A DNA stretch of 64,000 nt, taken from Shimia sp049116215. GTDB taxonomy: Bacteria; Pseudomonadota; Alphaproteobacteria; Rhodobacterales; Rhodobacteraceae. Numbering within the stretch: position 1 is the first letter of the stretch; each line of letters begins with the position of its first letter. Below, one piece after another: positions 50,415 through 59,287 of the stretch. The notes beneath the pieces are model-generated. The model was not told the DNA's origin, searched no databases, and was given only the letters and a program-made list of their open reading frames with translations. Location: NCBI RefSeq assembly GCF_049116215.1, contig NZ_JAGDZB010000002.1:531578-595577 (forward strand). Reading direction: 5' to 3'. Both the position numbers and the translations under genes were made by a program.

Positions 50415-51674
50415 GTGGCCAAACCAACAAGCGTTTCGGACTTTCTCGCTGGGCTGCTCGACCTCCGCAAAAGCAGCAACGATCTGGACGACCGTTCCAT
50501 TGCGGAACTCTGCGAAGCCCTGCTGTCCACCGAGGGACAGGTCTCAGGCCGCCGTATCGCAGCAGCCCTACTGGCGCGGTATCAAATCATGGACAAGGCG
50601 GGCAAACACGCCTTCTTCACCCACCTGAATGACGCTTGGGACGTGGACCCAGCGCAAATCAAAGAACTCGCCGCACAGTATGATGAGGGCCCCACTCCGA
50701 AAAATTTTGCCGCCTTGGTGAAAGCCGCGGAACCTCGCCGCCAAGAACTGTTTCGCCGTCTCAATCAGGCCGAAGGCGCGACCGCCGCATTGGTGCAAAT
50801 GCGCGTCGACTTATTAGACTATGTAAGAGACGACCCGAACCTGAAGCGCACGGACCTGGACCTGGTGCACTTGCTAACCAGCTGGTTCAACCGAGGTTTT
50901 CTGGTTTTACGGCAAATCACTTGGTCCACGCCAGCCAACATCCTTGAGAAAATTGTGGCCTATGAGGCCGTGCATGAAATCAAGGATTGGGACGATTTGC
51001 GTCGCCGTCTACATCCGGAAGACCGGCGCTGCTTCGCGTTTTTTCACCCGGCCATGCCGGAGGACCCCCTGATTTTTGTCGAAGTCGCGCTGACCAAAGA
51101 CATTCCCGGCTCGATCCAAAACGTGCTGGCAGAAGACCGTGAGACGCTACACATCGATGCCGCGCGGACCGCTGTTTTCTACTCCATTTCCAATTGCCAA
51201 CAGGGGCTCGCAGGCATCAGCTTTGGCAATCTGCTGATCAAACAAGTGGCCTCAGAACTCAGCACTCAGCTCCCTCACCTCACAACCTTTGTGACCTTGT
51301 CTCCGATCCCTCTGCTGCGCAAATGGCAAGCTCAGCAATCGCTGGACGCATTGCCAGTCGACGCTGATTTGGCAGCCCACTACCTGCTCAACGCCAAACG
51401 CAAGGACGGCTTCCCCTATGATCCCGTCGCCCGCTTTCACCTTGGCAATGGTGCGTTGATCCACGCGGTACACGTGGAAGCAGACACCACCGAGAAAGGC
51501 AAAGCACAATCCGGCGGGGTCATGGTGAACTACCTCTATGACCTTAGCCAGACAGAGCGGAACCACGAAAGCTTCGCCCTCAATCACACCATCTCCGCAT
51601 CGCGCGCCTTGCAACAAAAAGCCCGCTCCATGGCGCAACGGCTGAACACTCAAAAAACCGAGACTTCAAAATGA
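50415..51674 (+). CDS. Malonyl-CoA decarboxylase
   Basis: A 419-residue MCD-family protein: helical N-terminal part and a GNAT-like catalytic half with the Ser region FVTLSPIPLLRKW near residue 295 and the His in DPVARFHLGNGA near 340. It converts malonyl-CoA to acetyl-CoA and CO2. GTG start at 50415. Overlaps matB by 4 bases, so it acts with malonyl-CoA synthetase in malonate breakdown. Confidence 0.95.
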   Translation: MAKPTSVSDFLAGLLDLRKSSNDLDDRSIAELCEALLSTEGQVSGRRIAAALLARYQIMDKAGKHAFFTHLNDAWDVDPAQIKELAAQYDEGPTPKNFAALVKAAEPRRQELFRRLNQAEGATAALVQMRVDLLDYVRDDPNLKRTDLDLVHLLTSWFNRGFLVLRQITWSTPANILEKIVAYEAVHEIKDWDDLRRRLHPEDRRCFAFFHPAMPEDPLIFVEVALTKDIPGSIQNVLAEDRETLHIDAARTAVFYSISNCQQGLAGISFGNLLIKQVASELSTQLPHLTTFVTLSPIPLLRKWQAQQSLDALPVDADLAAHYLLNAKRKDGFPYDPVARFHLGNGALIHAVHVEADTTEKGKAQSGGVMVNYLYDLSQTERNHESFALNHTISASRALQQKARSMAQRLNTQKTETSK

Positions 51675-53173
51675 CCAACATCCTTTTTGACGCCCTGCTG
51701 AGGGGGCACTCTGCCAATCCCGCACCTTTCCTCGAAACCGACGACGGGGCGATCCTCACTTACGCTGAATTTGTGACGCTGGTGGCCAAAACAGCAAACG
51801 TTCTGGTTGCTGCGGGTTTGAAGCCGGGGGATCGGGTTGTGGTTCAAGCGCCCAAACTCGCACAAACCCTGGCACTTTATGGCGCGACCCTTCAGGCGGG
51901 CGGCGTCTACCTTCCCCTCAACACCGCCTACACCGCAGATGAGATGCAGTATTTCATTGGCGACGCCACTCCATCTGTGATCGTTTGCGAAACCGCATCA
52001 GTGGACGCGCTCTCGACAGTGGCCGAAACCTGCGGCGCGCGCATCTTGACCCTGGACGCTAATGACCGGGGCAGCCTGACAGAACAAATTGCCAACGCGC
52101 CTGACACCTTCCAAACCGTGCCGCGCGGACCGGAAGACTTGGCGGCCCTGCTCTACACCTCAGGCACAACAGGACGCAGCAAAGGCGCCATGCTCACCCA
52201 TGGCAACATCTTGTCCAATGCAGAGGTATTGACCGACCTTTGGCAGATCGCCAATCAAGATCGCCTGATCCACGCCTTGCCAATCTTCCACACCCACGGC
52301 CTCTTTGTGGCGATGAATACGGCGATGATCGCAGGCGCTCAGGTGCGGCTGATGCAAAAATTTGACGTGGACACCGTCCTTTCAAACCTGCCAGAAGCCA
52401 CCTTGATGATGGGGGTGCCTACCTTCTATACCCGCCTGCTGTCTGACCCGCGGTTTACCAAGCAGGCCTGCACCAACATGCGCCTATTCACGTCCGGCTC
52501 TGCCCCCCTGCTTGCTGAAACACACATTGAGTTTGAACAGCGCACAGGCCATCGCATTCTGGAGCGCTACGGCATGACAGAAACCAATATGAACACGTCT
52601 AACCCTTATAGTGGTGAACGCCGCGCCGGCACCGTTGGCTTCCCCTTGCCCGGCACAGACATCCGCATAACCGCGCCGAACAGCACCGAGACTGTGCTGG
52701 GCGGCGAAGTGGGCATGATCGAAGTTAGCGGGCCCAATGTTTTTGCCGGCTATTGGAGAATGCCGGAGAAGACCGCCGAAGAGCTGCGCGAAGACGGGTT
52801 CTTCATCACCGGTGATCTGGGTTTGGTCGATACTGACGGCTACGTGCATATCGTCGGGCGTCAAAAAGATCTTATTATCTCAGGCGGTTACAATATCTAC
52901 CCCAAAGAGATCGAGGCCGTACTCAACGACATAGAGGGCGTTCAGGAAACTGCCGCGTTTGGCGTGCCCCACGCTGACTTTGGAGAGTCGGTTGTGGCCG
53001 CAGTCGTTTTGGAAAGTGGCGCTGAGGTTCCCGAGAGTGTCTTTGCCGACACCGTCGCCAAAAAGCTCGCACGCTTCAAACATCCACGGCGCTATGAATT
53101 GCTTCCTGAACTGCCGCGCAACACCATGGGCAAAGTGCAAAAGAACCTGCTACGCGACCGTTTTTCAACCTAG
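51671..53173 (+). CDS. matB: Malonyl-CoA synthetase (malonate-CoA ligase)
   Basis: A 500-residue adenylate-forming enzyme with the AMP-binding motif LLYTSGTTGRSKGAMLTHGN near residue 161-180, YGMTETNMNTSNPY near 302 and the A8 region GRQKDLIISGGYNIYPKEIE near 397, plus the terminal catalytic Lys in NTMGKVQKN. These fit MatB, which ligates malonate and CoA. With the decarboxylase it makes acetyl-CoA from malonate. Confidence 0.92.
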   Translation: MTNILFDALLRGHSANPAPFLETDDGAILTYAEFVTLVAKTANVLVAAGLKPGDRVVVQAPKLAQTLALYGATLQAGGVYLPLNTAYTADEMQYFIGDATPSVIVCETASVDALSTVAETCGARILTLDANDRGSLTEQIANAPDTFQTVPRGPEDLAALLYTSGTTGRSKGAMLTHGNILSNAEVLTDLWQIANQDRLIHALPIFHTHGLFVAMNTAMIAGAQVRLMQKFDVDTVLSNLPEATLMMGVPTFYTRLLSDPRFTKQACTNMRLFTSGSAPLLAETHIEFEQRTGHRILERYGMTETNMNTSNPYSGERRAGTVGFPLPGTDIRITAPNSTETVLGGEVGMIEVSGPNVFAGYWRMPEKTAEELREDGFFITGDLGLVDTDGYVHIVGRQKDLIISGGYNIYPKEIEAVLNDIEGVQETAAFGVPHADFGESVVAAVVLESGAEVPESVFADTVAKKLARFKHPRRYELLPELPRNTMGKVQKNLLRDRFST

Positions 53174-53190
53174 ACAGCGTTACAGAGGAA

Positions 53191-53216
53191 GGGCGGCGGG
53201 CAGTAGCGAGCCGCCC
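53191..53216. terminator. G+C-rich hairpin between convergent matB and iclR genes
   Basis: GGGCGGC (53191-53197) and GCCGCCC (53210-53216) form a perfect 7-bp stem in the 45-base gap. No T-run; probably a shared transcript end. Confidence 0.45.
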
Positions 53217-53218
53217 CG

Positions 53219-54031
53219 CTAGTCGAATGTTGCTTGGATATGGTCAGCCGTCTCTCGCAGCGCACGCTCAATAGGATCTTTTTGCATCTCAAATCTGGAA
53301 GACGGCACCGGCACGGAAATAGCGTGCAAATCGCCGACCCAGTCCCGAAACGCGAAACCTATCGCGGACACCCCTCCAGAATGCTCATCCAGGTCGTATG
53401 CCAACCCGGTTTCGCGCACGCCATCCAACTCCGACAAGAAACGTGAGACCTCCACGGTCACACCGTTTCGATCCCATTCATTCCGGGCCAACTTCAAAGC
53501 TTCATCATTGGGTAAGGCTGCCAAACACGCCTTTCCATTTGCCGTGGTCGTCAGCGGAAAGACTTCTCCCACTTGAGACACGGTTGTCAAACGATGGGTC
53601 CCGGGAACCTGATCCAGAAACACCATGCCAATCCCACGCATCACCGCAAGGTCCGTGGTTTCACCGGTCTTTTGCGTCAGTTCCGTCAACAAAAGACGAC
53701 AATGCTCTACAATGTTGTATTGCGCGCTGCTTGCAAGCGAGGAAAACTCAGGCCCCAGTATAAGCCCGCGCCCTTGAGGTGCGCTGATCACGAGGTTTTC
53801 CTCGACCAGCGCACTTGCGATTCTCTGTACCGTTGAGCGGGGCAAGCCCACTTGCTCTGCGATTTGGCCGAGGCTCAAACCAGTTTGTGTTTTTTTCAGA
53901 ACGCGCAAAATGGCTGCTGCGCGGGCAATGACCTGAATGCCGGATCTCGAATTTTTATCTTCAACTTCAGCCACTTGAAATTCCCTCAGTGCCAAATCTA
54001 TTTGCATCGCTGTCGGCGATCTCTCGCTCAT
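53219..54031 (-). CDS. IclR-family transcriptional regulator
   Basis: A 270-residue protein: N-terminal winged HTH (LSLGQIAEQVGLPRSTVQRIASALVEENLV, residues ~52-82) and an IclR effector domain with GETTDLAVMRGIGMVFLDQV near 117 and AYDLDEHSGGVSAIGFAFRD near 217. It is divergent from the cyclase-BKACE operon, with three palindromes between, and should control it. The ATG at 54031 has no clear ribosome site; an internal ATG at 54007 is an alternative start. Confidence 0.92.
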   Translation of the reverse strand: MSERSPTAMQIDLALREFQVAEVEDKNSRSGIQVIARAAAILRVLKKTQTGLSLGQIAEQVGLPRSTVQRIASALVEENLVISAPQGRGLILGPEFSSLASSAQYNIVEHCRLLLTELTQKTGETTDLAVMRGIGMVFLDQVPGTHRLTTVSQVGEVFPLTTTANGKACLAALPNDEALKLARNEWDRNGVTVEVSRFLSELDGVRETGLAYDLDEHSGGVSAIGFAFRDWVGDLHAISVPVPSSRFEMQKDPIERALRETADHIQATFD

Positions 54032-54037
54032 TACTGT

Positions 54038-54095
54038 ACCGCAATGCGGTTCATGTCAACCGCATTGTGATTTTTTTGGTTGACCGCATTGCGGT
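54038..54095. promoter_or_regulatory. Three copies of a 13-bp palindrome, candidate IclR operators
   Basis: ACCGCAATGCGGT (54038-54050) and ACCGCATTGCGGT (54083-54095) are near-identical palindromes; ACCGCATTGTGAT (54059-54071) is a half-degenerate third copy. Centres are 21 and 24 bases apart. The first is next to the IclR start codon, so autoregulation is likely. Confidence 0.7.
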
Positions 54096-54190
54096 GCATA
54101 TGCATCACTATGCGAGACAGGTGGGAGGAGCCACCCGGACATTTTGGACAGCAAAAACGCCGGATTCGGCGAACAGAGGAGGTGTGCCCA

Positions 54191-55027
54191 ATGGTAGAAA
54201 TTCGCGGTATCGAGTTTCAGGCAAACACAGACAACGACATGGGGCTGGAGTTCTACAATCTCAGCCACCGCTACGGGTTCCAGTGCCCAAACTGGCCCTA
54301 TTTCAAAGACGTGCAGATCGATCGGAAGCACTACATGGCGAAGTCCGGTGTGCTGAGCCAGACGATCACCACAACCATGCACGTCACCACGCACATCGAC
54401 GCCCCGGCGCATGTGGTGCAGGGCACACCATTCATTGACGAAGTGCCCCTGCCGCACTTCTTCGGCTCGGGACTGGTGGTGTCCATCCCGAAAAAGAAAT
54501 GGGAACCGATCACCGGAGAGGATCTGGAAAAGGCCTGCGGCCATGCGATCCGTAAAGGCGACGTTTTGATCATCAATACCGGTTGGCACAAACAGTATGA
54601 AGATGGCGACTACTTTGCCTATTGCCCCGGCCTCGTTCCCTCTGCCGCAGAATGGATGATCGAGAAAGGTGTGAAAGTTGTCGGCCACGACACACAGGCC
54701 AACGACCATCCTCTGGCCACGGCCATCGGTCCGCAGCGTAATGGCCCGATCCTGCCGCATCTCGAGGAAGAGTACAAAGAATGGTCTGGCGGCCGTGATT
54801 GGAAAGACGACTTCCCGGAGTGGGAACCCGTCCACCAGGCGCTCTTCTCCAAAGGCATTCTCGGCATCGAGAATGTCGGCGGCGATCTCGACGCCATTAC
54901 CGGCAAGCGCTGCACCTTCGCCTTCTTCCCTTGGAACTGGGACCGAGGCGACGGCTGCATCATTCGTCTCGTGGCGATGATCGACAAGGGTCAGCAGTAC
55001 CGCATCGAGCCGGGCGAAGACTTCTAA
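54191..55027 (+). CDS. Cyclase-family (kynurenine-formamidase-like) metal hydrolase
   Basis: ATG at 54191 with GAGGAGGTG upstream gives 278 residues. The cyclase-family signature H-x-x-THxDxPxH is present as MHVTTHIDAPAHV near residue 62, and a further ligand region is VVGHDTQANDHP. Related enzymes hydrolyse N-formylkynurenine, cyclic imides, lactones or isatin. The ABC genes downstream suggest an imported cyclic substrate. First gene of the IclR-controlled operon. Confidence 0.9.
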   Translation: MVEIRGIEFQANTDNDMGLEFYNLSHRYGFQCPNWPYFKDVQIDRKHYMAKSGVLSQTITTTMHVTTHIDAPAHVVQGTPFIDEVPLPHFFGSGLVVSIPKKKWEPITGEDLEKACGHAIRKGDVLIINTGWHKQYEDGDYFAYCPGLVPSAAEWMIEKGVKVVGHDTQANDHPLATAIGPQRNGPILPHLEEEYKEWSGGRDWKDDFPEWEPVHQALFSKGILGIENVGGDLDAITGKRCTFAFFPWNWDRGDGCIIRLVAMIDKGQQYRIEPGEDF

Positions 55028-55089
55028 ATCTATCCAAGCAAACTGGCCGCCGCTGCGGTGGTGGCCTCCTTTCGCAACGGAGTAAAACC

Positions 55090-55449
55090 ATGCATCTCAA
55101 ACGCTTTCGGGACGCCCAACCCTATGAGGCACCCAACCACTATGGCTGCCATGGCCTGCGTCTACAGGGCTTCGAAGAAGGTGGCCCCAAAAATCAATGG
55201 ATTGGTTTTAGCCAGTTCCTTCCCGGCGGTGGCGCTGGCCCGGACTTCACCCCGTTTGAGAAAGTCTATGTTGTGCTCGAAGGCGAAATGACTGTCATCG
55301 TAGACGGCCAAGAAACTGTGCTGAGCCAATATGACAGCTGCACCATCGCCCCTAACGAAGTGCGCACCATCGAAAACCGCCGCAATGACGTCTGCAAGAT
55401 GCTCGTGGTGATCCCTTATCCGCCCGAAGCAAAGACGGAGATAAACTGA
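55090..55449 (+). CDS. Small cupin-domain protein
   Basis: ATG at 55090 (CGGAGTAAAACC upstream) gives 119 residues, one cupin barrel: PFEKVYVVLEGEMTVIVDGQE (residues ~56-76) holds the first cupin motif and IAPNEVRTIENRRND the second. The usual metal His residues are mostly replaced (G/E/K rather than HxH), so it may be a non-metal isomerase or a binding protein. Its TGA overlaps the SDR start. Confidence 0.85.
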   Translation: MHLKRFRDAQPYEAPNHYGCHGLRLQGFEEGGPKNQWIGFSQFLPGGGAGPDFTPFEKVYVVLEGEMTVIVDGQETVLSQYDSCTIAPNEVRTIENRRNDVCKMLVVIPYPPEAKTEIN

Positions 55450-56246
55450 TGAACGCGATGAGCAATCCCCTTTCGATGTTTGAGGTAACCGGTCAGGTCG
55501 CCTTGATCACCGGCGCCTCTGGCGCCTTCGGCATGGTCGCCGCACGCATTCTGGCCGGTGCCGGCTGCAATCTTGTACTCGCCGCAGGCAATCAGTCTGC
55601 ATTGGATGACATCGCTAGGGAATGTCGCGACATGGGCGCCTCAGTGGTTGCCGTGAACACCCGGCCCAGTAACGAAGGCGCGTGTGAGGCGTTGATTCAA
55701 GAGGCGGTGTCCAACTTTGGCCAGCTCGATATTCTGGTCGTTGCCTCCGGTATGAACAAGGTTGCGCCGATCAATGAATTGTCACCGGAGACCTTCACTA
55801 ATGTTATGGACGCCAATGTCACGCAAAGCTGGCTTCTCGCCCGCGCAGCAGCCGCGCAAATGACGGCCCAAGGCACAGGCGGCAAGATCGTCTTGGTATC
55901 TTCGGCGCGCGGCCTGCTTGGTCACCCTGCTGGCTATACCGCCTATTGCGCCTCCAAGGCGGCGGTTGACGGCATCACCAAATCGCTGGGCTGTGAACTT
56001 GGCCCGACGGGCATCACCGTTAACGCGATTGCGCCAACTGTTTTTCGCTCTCCGCTGACAGCGTGGATGTTTGAAGACAACGAAGAAGCCACCAAGGTGC
56101 GCAACGGCTTTTTGACCCGCGTGCCAAAGGGTCGCTTGGGCGAACCTGAAGATCTTGCAGGTCCACTGCTGTTCCTCGCGTCCAAAGCATCCGACTTTTA
56201 CACCGGGCATATTCTTTATGCCGACGGCGGATATACGGCGGGCTGA
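55449..56246 (+). CDS. Short-chain dehydrogenase/reductase (SDR)
   Basis: A 265-residue classical SDR with the nucleotide motif TGASGAFG near residue 22, catalytic Ser in LVSSARG near 152 and Y166-x3-K170, and the C-terminal LYADGGYTAG. It likely oxidises an alcohol of the pathway with NAD. Start ATG overlaps the cupin stop. Confidence 0.92.
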   Translation: MNAMSNPLSMFEVTGQVALITGASGAFGMVAARILAGAGCNLVLAAGNQSALDDIARECRDMGASVVAVNTRPSNEGACEALIQEAVSNFGQLDILVVASGMNKVAPINELSPETFTNVMDANVTQSWLLARAAAAQMTAQGTGGKIVLVSSARGLLGHPAGYTAYCASKAAVDGITKSLGCELGPTGITVNAIAPTVFRSPLTAWMFEDNEEATKVRNGFLTRVPKGRLGEPEDLAGPLLFLASKASDFYTGHILYADGGYTAG

Positions 56247-56249
56247 GCG

Positions 56250-57176
56250 ATGGCGAACCAAAAACATATCGCCGTCATTGGCGCGGGATTGATGGGACAC
56301 GGCATCGCACTGACCATGGCGCGTGCAGGGCACACTGTGGCGATCACCGATCCAATCGAAGACGCCCGCCAATCCGTACGCAAACGCATCGCGCACAGCA
56401 TGCAGGCCATGGGTGTTTCCGACCAAGACATCTGCCAGTCGCTAAAACGTATCGAAGTGTTTGGCTGCAACGCCGGTGCTGTCAAAACTGCTGACGTGGT
56501 TTTTGAGGCGGCGCCCGAGAAAATGGCCCTCAAACAGGCGATCTTTGCCGACGTCGAAAAACATGCGCCTGATCACTGCATTCTGGCTTCCAACACTTCC
56601 GTGATGCCAATCACCCAGATCATGTCCGAGCTGCGGCTGAAAAACCGCGCGGTTGGTACGCATTGGTGGAACCCTCCCCACATGATCCCATTGGTTGAAG
56701 TGGTCAAAACCGAGTGGACCGACGACGACGTGGCGCAATCGGTGTTCGGCCTTTTGGCGCACGCGGGCAAAACCCCGGTCATGGTCGCCAAAGACGTACC
56801 GGGCTTTATTGGAAATCGTCTACAACACGCCCTATGGCGCGAGGCCGTGAGCCTTGTGGAGAACGGTATCTGTGACGCAGAGGCTGTCGACACGGTGATC
56901 AAATCCAGTTTTGGGCGTCGCTTGGCCGTGCTGGGACCACTGGAGAACGCCGACCTTGTGGGCACCGACCTCACGCTCGACATCCACGAAAACGTGCTCT
57001 TTGACCTTGAGGCGCGCCGGGGACCGTCGCCCTACCTACAAGATCTCGTTTCGCGCGGCAATCTGGGCATGAAGTCCGGCCGGGGCTTCCGTACTTGGAC
57101 CGAGGACGAAGCCAACGCGGTGCGGGCTCGTGTCGCCAACCATTTGACCAAACTTGAGACCATTCTGGAAAACTAA
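56250..57176 (+). CDS. 3-hydroxyacyl-CoA dehydrogenase-like (L-gulonate/carnitine dehydrogenase type)
   Basis: A 308-residue protein: Rossmann GAGLMGHGIA near residue 11, substrate region SNTSVMPITQI near 112, catalytic GTHWWNPPHMIPLVEVVK near 135-152, and the C-terminal helical domain VPGFIGNRLQHALWREAVSLVENG. The GTHWWNP variant (instead of GxHFFNP) is found in enzymes that act on free beta-hydroxy acids such as gulonate or carnitine. The product would be a beta-keto acid, the substrate class of the BKACE at the operon end. Starts 3 bases after the SDR stop. Confidence 0.9.
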   Translation: MANQKHIAVIGAGLMGHGIALTMARAGHTVAITDPIEDARQSVRKRIAHSMQAMGVSDQDICQSLKRIEVFGCNAGAVKTADVVFEAAPEKMALKQAIFADVEKHAPDHCILASNTSVMPITQIMSELRLKNRAVGTHWWNPPHMIPLVEVVKTEWTDDDVAQSVFGLLAHAGKTPVMVAKDVPGFIGNRLQHALWREAVSLVENGICDAEAVDTVIKSSFGRRLAVLGPLENADLVGTDLTLDIHENVLFDLEARRGPSPYLQDLVSRGNLGMKSGRGFRTWTEDEANAVRARVANHLTKLETILEN

Positions 57177-57219
57177 AACAGAACCCTGGCGGGGAGGCTG
57201 GGGATAAGGGAGGACTACA

Positions 57220-58500
57220 ATGACCAAGACTTTCAAAACACCGACGCGCCGCGCGTTTCTGGCCGGGGCCACGGCGGCATTCGCCACGCCCGCTATCCTG
57301 AAATCGTCACGCGCCTATGCAGCCACGCCGACGCTCAAAGTGGGCCATGTCAGCCCGCGAACTGGGCCTTTGGCGGGCTTTGCCGAAGCTGATGATTTTG
57401 TGCTCAAAGGTATTGAGGCGGCGCTGTCCTCTGGCCTTGAGAACAACGGCAAAAGCTGGAACGTGGAGATCATCTCTAAAGACAGCCAATCTAACCCAAA
57501 CCGCGCCGCCGAGGTCGCAGCCGACCTGATCCTGCGCGATGAGGTCGACATTATTGTCGCCGCCTCCACGCCCGACACCGTGAATCCGGTCGCCGATCAG
57601 GCCGAGATCAACGAGGTGCCGTGTATCACCACCGACTGCCCATGGCAGCCGTACTTCTTTGGTCGTAACGGCGTTCCGGGTGAAGGTTTCGCCTCCACTT
57701 ACCACTTCTTTTGGGGTCTTGAAGACGTCATCGGGGCTTTCCTTGATATGTGGGGGCAGTCTGGTGTCGCCAAAAAAGTCGGTGGCCTGTTTCCAAACGA
57801 CGCAGACGGCAATGCATGGGGCCATCCGGAACTTGGCCTGCCGACACCGTTGGCCGCTGCAGGCTATGACCTGATTGACCCGGGCCGGTTTCAGCCTTTG
57901 TCGGATGATTTCTCCAACTACATCGCCGCTTTCAAGGAAGCCGGCTGTGAAATTGTCACGGGCAATATGATCGCACCTGATTTTGCAACCTTCTGGTCGC
58001 AAGCCGCGCAGCAAGGTTTCAATCCAAAGATTGTAACCATCGGCAAAGCGCTATTGTTCCCATCCGTCATTGAAAGTCTTGGTGATCGGGGCGACGGTCT
58101 GAGCTCCGAAGTCTGGTGGTCCCCAAACCACCCATTTGCCTCATCTTTGACCGGTGCTTCAGCCAAGGATTTGGCGACGGGTTATACTACCGCAAGCGGA
58201 CGTGCGTGGACGCAACCGATTGGCTTCAAACACGCTTTATTTGAGGTGGTCGCGGATGTGGTGAAACGCGCTGAGGATCTGGAAGATCCAGAGGCCATTA
58301 CCGCAGCCATTGCTGGCACAAGCCTGAACACAATTGTGGGGCCGGTCGATTGGTCCAAAGGCCCGATCAACAACGTCACCAAAACGCCGCTGGTTGCAGG
58401 CCAATGGCAGAAAACCGGCGACAGTTTTGAGCTGGAAGTTGTGGCCAATTCCGCCGCGCCGGAAATCGCCCTCACATCCGACCTGAAACTGCTCAGCTAA
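57220..58500 (+). CDS. Liv-type ABC transporter, substrate-binding protein
   Basis: A 426-residue periplasmic binding protein with a twin-arginine signal (TRRAFLAGATAAFATPAIL) and the leucine/amide-binding fold: KVGHVSPRTGPLAGFAEAD at the mature start, VDIIVAASTPDTVNPVADQAE and GLFPNDADGNAW. This group binds amino acids, amides, or aromatic acids. RBS GGGAGGACTAC. A strong hairpin follows its stop. Confidence 0.92.
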   Translation: MTKTFKTPTRRAFLAGATAAFATPAILKSSRAYAATPTLKVGHVSPRTGPLAGFAEADDFVLKGIEAALSSGLENNGKSWNVEIISKDSQSNPNRAAEVAADLILRDEVDIIVAASTPDTVNPVADQAEINEVPCITTDCPWQPYFFGRNGVPGEGFASTYHFFWGLEDVIGAFLDMWGQSGVAKKVGGLFPNDADGNAWGHPELGLPTPLAAAGYDLIDPGRFQPLSDDFSNYIAAFKEAGCEIVTGNMIAPDFATFWSQAAQQGFNPKIVTIGKALLFPSVIESLGDRGDGLSSEVWWSPNHPFASSLTGASAKDLATGYTTASGRAWTQPIGFKHALFEVVADVVKRAEDLEDPEAITAAIAGTSLNTIVGPVDWSKGPINNVTKTPLVAGQWQKTGDSFELEVVANSAAPEIALTSDLKLLS

Positions 58501-58506
58501 TCTCCC

Positions 58507-58534
58507 GCGCGGCGCCTTTTTACCGGCGCCGCGC
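58507..58534 (+). terminator. Perfect 10-bp hairpin between binding-protein gene and livG
   Basis: GCGCGGCGCC (58507-58516) and GGCGCCGCGC (58525-58534) with an 8-base loop TTTTTACC. No T-run after the stem, so RNA stabilisation or Rho-dependent attenuation are more likely than an intrinsic end. Confidence 0.55.
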
Positions 58535-58558
58535 TCCTCAATCATGAAAGAGGACCGG

Positions 58559-59287
58559 ATGACAACGATCTTGAAATTGCAGAACCTCAAGAAAGCGTTT
58601 GGCGCGGTGACTGTGGCCGACAACCAGAGCTATGAGGTGCAGCGAGGCGAGGCGCTAGGGGTTCTCGGTCCCAACGGTGCGGGCAAAACCTCGATGTTCA
58701 ATCTGATCACCGGCACGCTCAAGCCGAACGCAGGGCGCATCGAGTTCGCGGGTAAAGACATCACCGGCTGGAGCGCCGCACGCCGAAGTCATGCAGGCAT
58801 CGCGCGCAGCTTTCAGGTGCCACAGCCGTTCTCCAGAATGACTGTGTTTGAAAACGCGATGATCGCCGCCACGCAATCCGCTGGCCTGCATGGCCAAGCC
58901 GCTGAAAAACTCTGCGTGGATGTTCTGGAGCAAACCGAATTGATGGGCAAAGCCAACGTGCTCGCAGACAGCCTGACCCTGCTGGAGCGCAAACGTCTGG
59001 AGTTGACTCGCGCGCTTTGCACCCAACCTGAACTCCTGCTGCTCGATGAAATTGCTGGCGGCCTGACCGAGGCGGAATGCCATTCACTCATCAAAACCAT
59101 CAAAGACATCCACGCCGGCGGCACCACCATCATCTGGATTGAGCATGTCGTGCATGCGCTGCTCTCCGTCGTGGACCGGCTGATCGTGGTCGACTTCGGT
59201 AAACTGATTGCCGATGGCGAACCACAGGCGATCATGGACAGCCCGCAAGTCAAAGAAATCTATCTGGGGATCGAAGCCGATGCCTGA
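58559..59287 (+). CDS. livG: Liv-type ABC transporter ATP-binding protein 1
   Basis: ATG at 58559 (AGAGGACC upstream) gives 242 residues. Walker A GPNGAGKTS near residue 39, LERKRLELTRALC region and LLLDEIAGGLTE near 160, with the LivG-specific IARSFQVPQPFSRMTVFENAM. The usual LSGG-Q signature is altered to LTLLERKRLE as in the LivG group. Overlaps livF by 8 bases. Confidence 0.9.
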   Translation: MTTILKLQNLKKAFGAVTVADNQSYEVQRGEALGVLGPNGAGKTSMFNLITGTLKPNAGRIEFAGKDITGWSAARRSHAGIARSFQVPQPFSRMTVFENAMIAATQSAGLHGQAAEKLCVDVLEQTELMGKANVLADSLTLLERKRLELTRALCTQPELLLLDEIAGGLTEAECHSLIKTIKDIHAGGTTIIWIEHVVHALLSVVDRLIVVDFGKLIADGEPQAIMDSPQVKEIYLGIEADA

